From: Dehalococcoidales bacterium
GTDB taxonomy: Bacteria > Chloroflexota > Dehalococcoidia > Dehalococcoidales > DAOVUZ01
DNA length: 9,651 bases
Direction: 5' to 3'
Assembly (NCBI GenBank): GCA_030632305.1
Contig: DAOVUZ010000016.1
Span: forward strand, 1 to 9,651
The notes under the pieces are model-generated. The model was given only the letters and a program-made list of their open reading frames with translations. It was not told the origin of the DNA and did not search any database. How positions within the stretch are numbered: the stretch's first letter is position 1; every line of letters begins with the position of its first letter. The position numbers were made by a program, and so were the translations under genes. Shown here in pieces: positions 5,986 to 9,651 of the stretch.

Positions 5986-6713
5986 TATTTGACGCTTCGG
6001 AGTTTGTCTTTAAGGCACCATCGGCAGTATCCAGGGCACGACGGGTTTTGATTAAACCCAGCACCTCTTACCCGCTATCATATCCAGTAACTACCAGCCG
6101 GGATATACTGTCGGTGATAATAGAAGGTATCAGGCAGGTCAGTGATGCCGATATTCTGCTACTTGAAGGCACCCCCGGCGGGGGCCCAATCTACCCAATA
6201 TATAAAGCGTTGGGTTACGACTTTCCACGGGTATTGACGCTGGATGTAAAGGATTGTATCTGGGTGGAGGTAGATAATCCTCTATCTAAGCCACTGGCTG
6301 TTCCCACCTTCTGGGTACCTAATGTTATCCTGTCAAGTGACTATTTGATAAGCGTGGCTCCGTTAAAGGTTTTCAATGGCAGGGGTAGCCTCAGCATAAT
6401 GAACCTGCTCACCCTGCTGCCAAGCAGTAAGTATGGTGGTGAGGCACCGACTGGCTGGGGGGCTTTATATAGTCTGGGGATAGATAGGGTAATTGCTGAC
6501 CTCTATTTTACTCTGCCCTTTGACCTAGGTATTATAGAAGCTCGGCAGAAGTTTATTAGTCAGGATGACCCCACTCGGGGCGAGGTTGAGGAGTACAGCA
6601 AGGTGTTTATTGGCGAGCCTTATAAAGTAGACCGCGAAGCTTCAGAGACAGCGGGGCTTAGGACAGAGTATCTTAACTTGATTAAGGCAGCCAAAGTGGA
6701 ATTTGAGACTTAA
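5982..6713 (+). CDS. DUF362-family protein in a molybdenum-cofactor operon
   Basis: The 243-residue protein of unknown function resembles the DUF362 family: RVLIKPSTSYPLSYPVTTS (21-39, family pattern KPN...TTsp), then DADILLLEGTPGGGP (55-69), SSDYLISVAPLKVFNG (118-133, family pattern of a Lys-bearing strand after D..I..P), and IADLYFTLPFDLGIIEA (171-187, family siaDl...p.l.ivDg). Many DUF362 proteins carry a ferredoxin domain; here there is only one cysteine (Cys92) and no iron-sulfur motif. No signal peptide or membrane helix is seen, so it is probably cytoplasmic. TTG 5982 is chosen for the AGGAGG at 5971-5976; the mobB stop overlaps it by 4 bases. The coupling suggests work tied to molybdenum cofactor or a molybdoenzyme, but the reaction is unknown. 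The family call is by eye. Confidence 0.7.
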   Translation: MIFDASEFVFKAPSAVSRARRVLIKPSTSYPLSYPVTTSRDILSVIIEGIRQVSDADILLLEGTPGGGPIYPIYKALGYDFPRVLTLDVKDCIWVEVDNPLSKPLAVPTFWVPNVILSSDYLISVAPLKVFNGRGSLSIMNLLTLLPSSKYGGEAPTGWGALYSLGIDRVIADLYFTLPFDLGIIEARQKFISQDDPTRGEVEEYSKVFIGEPYKVDREASETAGLRTEYLNLIKAAKVEFET

Positions 6714-6740
6714 AAATCTCTACCAATCGGCCGAGATTTT
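6713..6740. terminator. Bidirectional terminator between convergent operons
   Basis: AAAATCTC (6713-6720) and GAGATTTT (6733-6740) are perfect 8-base inverted arms around a 12-base loop. Read on the - strand the stem ends in a run of five T, which suits the acyP operon. Read on the + strand it ends in TTTTAT, a weaker tail for the molybdenum operon. GAGAT (6733-6737) can also pair with ATCTC (6741-6745). The stem is AT-rich, so strength is uncertain. Confidence 0.55.
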
Positions 6741-6791
6741 ATCTCATTCCCTTGAGAGTAACCACTATTATGGCTTGAGTCAGGTTGGTAA

Positions 6792-7073
6792 CTAATACCT
6801 TACTTTAAATCCAGCGTAATTACCGCTATATTCTGACCAGTTGGTTGCTACCTTTTCCACTTTAGCCGGAGGCGGTCCGACCTTGAGGTAGCTAATTAGC
6901 TGGTCTAACTGCTTTCTTTCCCCTTCAGCATTTACCCCCACAGTGCCCCCAGACAAGTTGCGCACATAGCCGGTTAGACCAAGCTGTGTAGCTCGCGTGG
7001 AGACGAAGGCACGGAAGAAAACCCCTTGAACATGACCATATACTATTACCTGAACCGAGGCTAAATCAGCCAT
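6792..7073 (-). CDS. acyP: Acylphosphatase
   Basis: This small cytoplasmic enzyme hydrolyses acyl phosphates such as acetyl phosphate or carbamoyl phosphate to the carboxylate and phosphate. The 93 residues match the family length. The phosphate-binding loop VYGHVQGVFFRAF (11-23) holds the catalytic Arg21, and GYVRNLSGG (35-43) supplies the catalytic Asn39. The C-terminus GFKVRY is the usual closing strand. The ATG at 7073 has AAGGTG at 7081-7086, 7 bases upstream, overlapping the stop codon of the preceding radical-SAM remnant, so it is the last gene of the rnc-led - strand cluster. Its physiological substrate is not shown by the context. Confidence 0.95.
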   Translation of the reverse strand: MADLASVQVIVYGHVQGVFFRAFVSTRATQLGLTGYVRNLSGGTVGVNAEGERKQLDQLISYLKVGPPPAKVEKVATNWSEYSGNYAGFKVRY

Positions 7074-7084
7074 TATCCATCACC

Positions 7085-7432
7085 TTATCCTGGGATGAAT
7101 CTTAACTGGAGAGAATTATATCTATCCAGTCTATCCACGCCTTGCTGATGAGCCAGGTCAATAGCTTCACGAAATTCCTGTGTATTCATGGGACGCGAGA
7201 GTAGCAGTATGTCAAAGGCTTTGTAGCAGGGGCGATACTGAGCCATGATGTTTAAGTAGGTGTAGCTGGAGACCATAACCTGGTTGGTAATGTGGCACTT
7301 CCCACTTTCACCAGCCAGACGATCAACACCACAGTGGCGGGGGCATAGACAGCACTCTTCCAGCATTGATTTGGCTTTGTCAACTCGGGTCTTTAGTTCC
7401 CCAGTGCGATAAAGCTGTTGATAAGCTGCTAT
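7085..7432 (-). pseudogene. Radical-SAM (PflX/COG1313-like) gene remnant, catalytic core deleted
   Basis: An open frame without stops runs from an ATA at 7432-7430 to TAA at 7087-7085; the first ATG is at 7366 (93 residues). The upstream codons already read like the family N-terminus (AAYQQLYRTGELKTRVDKAK), followed by ECCLCPRHCGVDRLAGESGKC. After VMVSSY the frame passes directly into TYLNIMAQYRPCYKA and EFREAIDLAHQQGVDRLD, which in full-length relatives (about 300 residues) is the extreme C-terminus. About 190 residues, including the CxxxCxxC cluster site of the radical-SAM barrel, are absent, with the junction near 7256-7264. The start also looks damaged: GAGGAG at 7441-7446 sits 8 bases before ATA where ATG is expected. 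It cannot be an active radical-SAM enzyme. A short leftover protein may still be made. An assembly error is the alternative. Confidence 0.75.
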
Positions 7433-7437
7433 CTGCC

Positions 7438-7581
7438 TTACTCCTCTACTTTTTCTTCCTTTCTTTTCTTCTTAACTACTTCCACGGTGGTTGAAGGTGG
7501 CAGGATGGTAGCCGCCGATACTTTCTTGGCATCCTTTTTTGGTTTCTTCGGCTCTCTGTGTCGGTAATCTCGATGTCCCAT
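7438..7581 (-). CDS. Small basic protein of unknown function (47 residues)
   Basis: The frame starts at ATG 7581 with AGAGGT about 8 bases upstream and ends at TAA 7440-7438. The product starts MGHRDYRHREPKKPKKDAKK, has a short middle with ATILPPSTTVEVV, and ends KKKRKEEKVEE. It is rich in lysine and arginine, has no cysteine, and shows no membrane helix or signal peptide. It resembles small conserved proteins that I recall loosely from Dehalococcoidia, where they are annotated as hypothetical. Its lysine-rich ends suggest nucleic acid or ribosome binding, but that is inference. It lies 65 bases after rnc in the same direction and 5 bases before the radical-SAM remnant frame, so it is probably in the rnc transcript. 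Confidence 0.7.
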   Translation of the reverse strand: MGHRDYRHREPKKPKKDAKKVSAATILPPSTTVEVVKKKRKEEKVEE

Positions 7582-7646
7582 AGTAATACCTCTGCTTGAT
7601 ACTTCAGGGCTGGCGTTGTTAATTAAAGTTTAGCAAAAGGGGGCTA

Positions 7647-8345
7647 CTATGTAAAGTTGGTTGAAAGTCGCTCTAGTGCTAAGCGGGCGGCTTCAGTTTC
7701 TGCCCTTTTCTTGCTTTTGCCTGACCCCTTGCCCAGCACCGTATCGTCTACCCTTACCTCAACGGTAAACCTCCGGTCATGGTCGGGTCCCACTGCTTCC
7801 ACCAGGTGGTAGACAGGTACCTGGTCTTGCCTGGTTTGGATAAGTTCCTGAAGCTGTGATTTATAATCGACTCCGGTGCCATGGCTGATTACTTTTACCA
7901 GCTCAACATTAAATAACCTCAGAATAACGTCGGTGGTGGTATTTAAGCCCTGGTCGAGAAAAATAGCGGCGACAACTGCTTCTAAGGCATCGGCCAGGTT
8001 AGTCGGCTTATCCCGTCCGCCACTTGCCTCCTCTCCTCTTCCCAGATAAAGGTAGTCGCCGAGACTGATAGCTCTCGCCATATGAACCAGGGTATCCTGG
8101 CGCACCAGGGCAGCGCGGAGTTTGGTCATTTTTCCCTCGGTGAATTGGGGGAAGTCCCGATATAGCTTTTCAGCAATTACCAGATCTAAGACAGCATCAC
8201 CCAGGAATTCAAGCCTTTCATTAGAGTCTGGGGCCAAGCCAGGGTTCTCATTGGTATAAGAGCTGTGAACCAGCGCCCGTTCCAGCAGAGACAGGTCGCT
8301 AAAGGAAATGCCCAGGACTTGCTGTAAAGTAGCTAAATCAGCCAA
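7647..8345 (-). CDS. rnc: Ribonuclease III
   Basis: RNase III cuts double-stranded RNA; it separates the 16S and 23S rRNA precursors and processes some mRNAs. The 232 residues have the nuclease domain (about 1-150) with the signature NERLEFLGDAVLDL (42-55) and ALEAVVAAIFLD (120-131), giving the metal-binding Glu46, Asp50, Asp119 and Glu122, and a C-terminal double-stranded-RNA-binding domain (about 158-228) with YKSQLQELIQ (161-170) and GKGSGKSKKRAETEAARLAL (205-224). Nothing is missing. The start is TTG at 8345; there is no ATG upstream, and AAAGGA at 8356-8361 lies about 10 bases before it. A strong promoter stands just upstream (8382-8410). It leads the - strand cluster with the 47-residue protein, the radical-SAM remnant and acyP. 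Confidence 0.97.
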   Translation of the reverse strand: MADLATLQQVLGISFSDLSLLERALVHSSYTNENPGLAPDSNERLEFLGDAVLDLVIAEKLYRDFPQFTEGKMTKLRAALVRQDTLVHMARAISLGDYLYLGRGEEASGGRDKPTNLADALEAVVAAIFLDQGLNTTTDVILRLFNVELVKVISHGTGVDYKSQLQELIQTRQDQVPVYHLVEAVGPDHDRRFTVEVRVDDTVLGKGSGKSKKRAETEAARLALERLSTNFT

Positions 8346-8381
8346 AGCTATCGCTTCCTTTCGTAAATAATCTAGCAGTTC

Positions 8382-8410
8382 AGCATAAATGGTCAGGACT
8401 GCCCTGTCAA
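8382..8410 (-). promoter_or_regulatory. Sigma-70 promoter for rnc
   Basis: On the - strand, a perfect TTGACA (8410-8405) is followed after 17 bases by TATGCT (8387-8382). The start would be near 8375, about 30 bases before the TTG of rnc. The spacer carries, on the + strand, TCAGGACTGCCCT (8393-8405), which matches the motif in the ffh promoter at 12 of 13 positions. Confidence 0.75.
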
Positions 8411-8428
8411 ATAATTGCTAGAGTCTAT

Positions 8429-8457
8429 TTGCCATAGGTATAGCTACATGCTATAAT
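8429..8457 (+). promoter_or_regulatory. Sigma-70 promoter for tRNA-Gln
   Basis: TTGCCA (8429-8434), a 17-base spacer and a perfect TATAAT (8452-8457) sit just before the tRNA; the start would fall near 8464. The -35 box of the divergent rnc promoter is 18 bases away. Confidence 0.8.
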
Positions 8458-8469
8458 CTTGGTGTGCTT

Positions 8470-8543
8470 TGGGGAATAGTCTAGTGGTAGGACAGCGGAC
8501 TCTGAATCCGCCAGGGAAGGTTCGAATCCTTCTTCCCCAGCCA
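8470..8543 (+). tRNA. tRNA-Gln (anticodon CTG)
   Basis: A complete cloverleaf is visible. The acceptor arm is TGGGGAA (8470-8476) with TTCCCCA (8533-8539). The D-arm contains AGTGGTAGGACA. The anticodon arm is GCGGA/TCCGC with loop CTCTGAA and anticodon CTG (8502-8504), reading CAG glutamine codons. The T-arm is GAAGG-TTCGAAT-CCTTC. The discriminator is G8540 and the CCA end (8541-8543) is encoded. The U1-A72 pair is usual in bacterial tRNA-Gln. Confidence 0.97.
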
Positions 8544-8550
8544 ATAATAT

Positions 8551-8598
8551 GGTAATTATATTACCTCAAATTAGCTAATAATTACCAGCTTTTATTTT
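8551..8598 (+). terminator. Possible terminator after tRNA-Gln
   Basis: GGTAATTA (8551-8558) and TAATTACC (8579-8586) are perfect inverted arms around a 20-base loop, followed by AGC and TTTTATTTT (8590-8598). GGTAAT can alternatively pair with the nearer ATTACC (8560-8565). The stem is AT-rich, so it may be weak; readthrough into the lipoprotein gene at 8626 is possible, as no promoter for that gene is clear in the 82 bases between. Confidence 0.45.
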
Positions 8599-8625
8599 CC
8601 CTTAGACCAAACTTAGAGGCGAAAC

Positions 8626-9651
8626 ATGAAAAGACTGATAGTATCCCTGCTCCTTCTAAGCACATTGGTAATGGCCAGTGCTTGTTCTGTGGAACCAACG
8701 CCAGGGTCGCTGGAGTGGCGACTTGACCGTCTGGTCGAACAGCTTGATCAACAACGCCAGGCACTGCACATTCCTGGTATGGCTATCGCTGTGGTCAAGA
8801 ACGATGAAGTTGTCCTCGCCCATGGCTTTGGGGTGACTAATATTGAGACAGAAACGCCGGTGACGCCCGAGACAATCTTCGCTATCGGCTCATCTACCAA
8901 AGCCTTCACCGCTACTATCGTTGGTATGCTTGTCGATGAGGGGCATATGGACTGGGACAATGCGATAACCGACTACCTTCCGTATTTCACGATGGATATA
9001 GAGAGCGAGGATGAAAACGCTGAGGTTGCCATACGCGATTTGCTATGCCACCGCACCGGCTTTGTTCGGATGGGGATCCTATGGGCTAGCGGCGAAATAC
9101 CACGTGAGGAGGTGTTGCTTGCCGCCACCCTGGCCGAGCCGTGGGCAGGATTTAATGAGAAGTTCTACTATAGCAATGTCATGTTCATGGCGGCGGGAGT
9201 GGCTGCTGGAGAAGCCGCAGGTACAGACTGGGATACACTGATTGCTGAGCGCATCTTTGAACCTCTGGGGATGGAGAGTTCCAGCACATCCGTGAGCCAG
9301 GCTCAAATGGACTCTCGTCTATCACTGGGTTATCTATGGGACGAGGACCTGGAGGCATACGACTACAAGCCCATGCGCAATATAGACAACATAGCCCCGG
9401 CTGGGTCTATCAACTCCAATGTACTAGACATGGCACAGTGGGTGCGCCTCCAGCTTGGCGGCGGCGAATATGAAGACCAGCGCCTGATAAGTGAAGAACA
9501 GTTAAGTGAAACCTGGACGAGCCAGATTGAAATTACCGAGGATATAGGCTATGGCCTCGGCTGGATGCTTCGAGAATGGGAGGGACAGCCTGTCATCGAG
9601 CACGGCGGTAATATCGATGGCTTCTCGGCGCAGGTGGCTCTACTGCCTGAA
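8626..9651 (+). CDS. Serine hydrolase lipoprotein, beta-lactamase/PBP4* family (partial, 3' end outside window)
   Basis: The frame runs 342 codons from ATG 8626 (AGAGG at 8615-8619, 6 bases before) to the window edge without a stop. MKRLIVSLLLLSTLVMASAC is a lipoprotein signal with the lipid-bearing Cys20, so the enzyme should be anchored outside the membrane. The catalytic set of the class C beta-lactamase/DD-peptidase fold is complete: SSTK (89-92, nucleophile Ser89 and Lys92), YSN (182-184) and HGG (326-328). LLCHRTGF (139-146) matches the family LL.HtSG motif. Relatives include esterases, D-aminopeptidases and PBP4*-type proteins; the substrate cannot be told from sequence, and antibiotic resistance should not be assumed. 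Sampled lines run about 53-60% G+C, against about 35-47% in sampled mobA and rpoD lines, which may point to later acquisition. Confidence 0.9.
   Translation, partial: MKRLIVSLLLLSTLVMASACSVEPTPGSLEWRLDRLVEQLDQQRQALHIPGMAIAVVKNDEVVLAHGFGVTNIETETPVTPETIFAIGSSTKAFTATIVGMLVDEGHMDWDNAITDYLPYFTMDIESEDENAEVAIRDLLCHRTGFVRMGILWASGEIPREEVLLAATLAEPWAGFNEKFYYSNVMFMAAGVAAGEAAGTDWDTLIAERIFEPLGMESSSTSVSQAQMDSRLSLGYLWDEDLEAYDYKPMRNIDNIAPAGSINSNVLDMAQWVRLQLGGGEYEDQRLISEEQLSETWTSQIEITEDIGYGLGWMLREWEGQPVIEHGGNIDGFSAQVALLPE

Noticed and set aside
7582..7646. A promoter between rnc and the 47-residue gene
   Set aside because: Only a poor TTAACA...TATCAA pair with about a 15-base spacer is present; readthrough from rnc is simpler.
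9011..9306. Open frames of about 75 codons on both strands in the last 640 bases
   Set aside because: They overlap the serine hydrolase frame, which carries all three catalytic motifs and extends past the window edge.
1..9651. CRISPR array, insertion sequence, prophage or toxin-antitoxin pair
   Set aside because: No regularly spaced repeats, transposase motifs, integrase or paired small toxin-like genes were seen on either strand.

Overview
The window is about 9.65 kb of bacterial chromosome, mostly housekeeping genes. It suggests an uncultured member of the Chloroflexota, most likely the class Dehalococcoidia. This rests on recalled likeness of the DnaG tail, of the acidic N-terminus of RpoD, and of a 47-residue basic protein next to rnc; it is an inference, not a search result. 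Starts other than ATG are common: TTG for mobA, the DUF362 gene and rnc, GTG for moeA.

Layout. (1) 1-1801, + strand: the end of dnaG (primase) overlaps the complete rpoD (primary sigma factor) by 17 bases. (2) 1808-3136, - strand: ffh (SRP54 GTPase) converges on rpoD, with 6 bases between the two stop codons. (3) 3137-3448: a divergent intergenic region with a good ffh promoter, a row of four inverted repeats, two of them terminator-like on the + strand, and a weaker promoter for the next operon. (4) 3449-6713, + strand: a tightly packed operon mobA-moeA-mobB-DUF362. Its genes overlap or sit 1 base apart. The first three make the molybdenum cofactor: MoeA inserts molybdenum, MobA adds GMP, and MobB assists. 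The fourth is a DUF362-family protein of unknown function, coupled to mobB by a 4-base TTGA overlap. (5) 6714-6791: a convergent gap with a perfect hairpin that could end transcription from both sides. (6) 8345 down to 6792, - strand: rnc (RNase III), a 47-residue lysine-rich protein, the remnant of a radical-SAM gene that has lost its catalytic core, and acyP (acylphosphatase). (7) 8346-8469: back-to-back promoters for rnc and for a tRNA-Gln(CTG) on the + strand. (8) 8626 to the end, + strand: the first 342 codons of a lipoprotein of the serine beta-lactamase/PBP4* family, cut by the window edge and visibly richer in G+C than the genes before it.

The window holds no CRISPR array, insertion sequence, phage or clear defence system. 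The points most worth a second look are the DUF362 gene locked into a molybdenum-cofactor operon, the internally deleted PflX-like radical-SAM gene, a 13-base motif shared by the ffh and rnc promoters, and the hairpin row in the ffh-mobA intergenic region, which ends in a terminator with a competing stem although no + strand gene precedes it.
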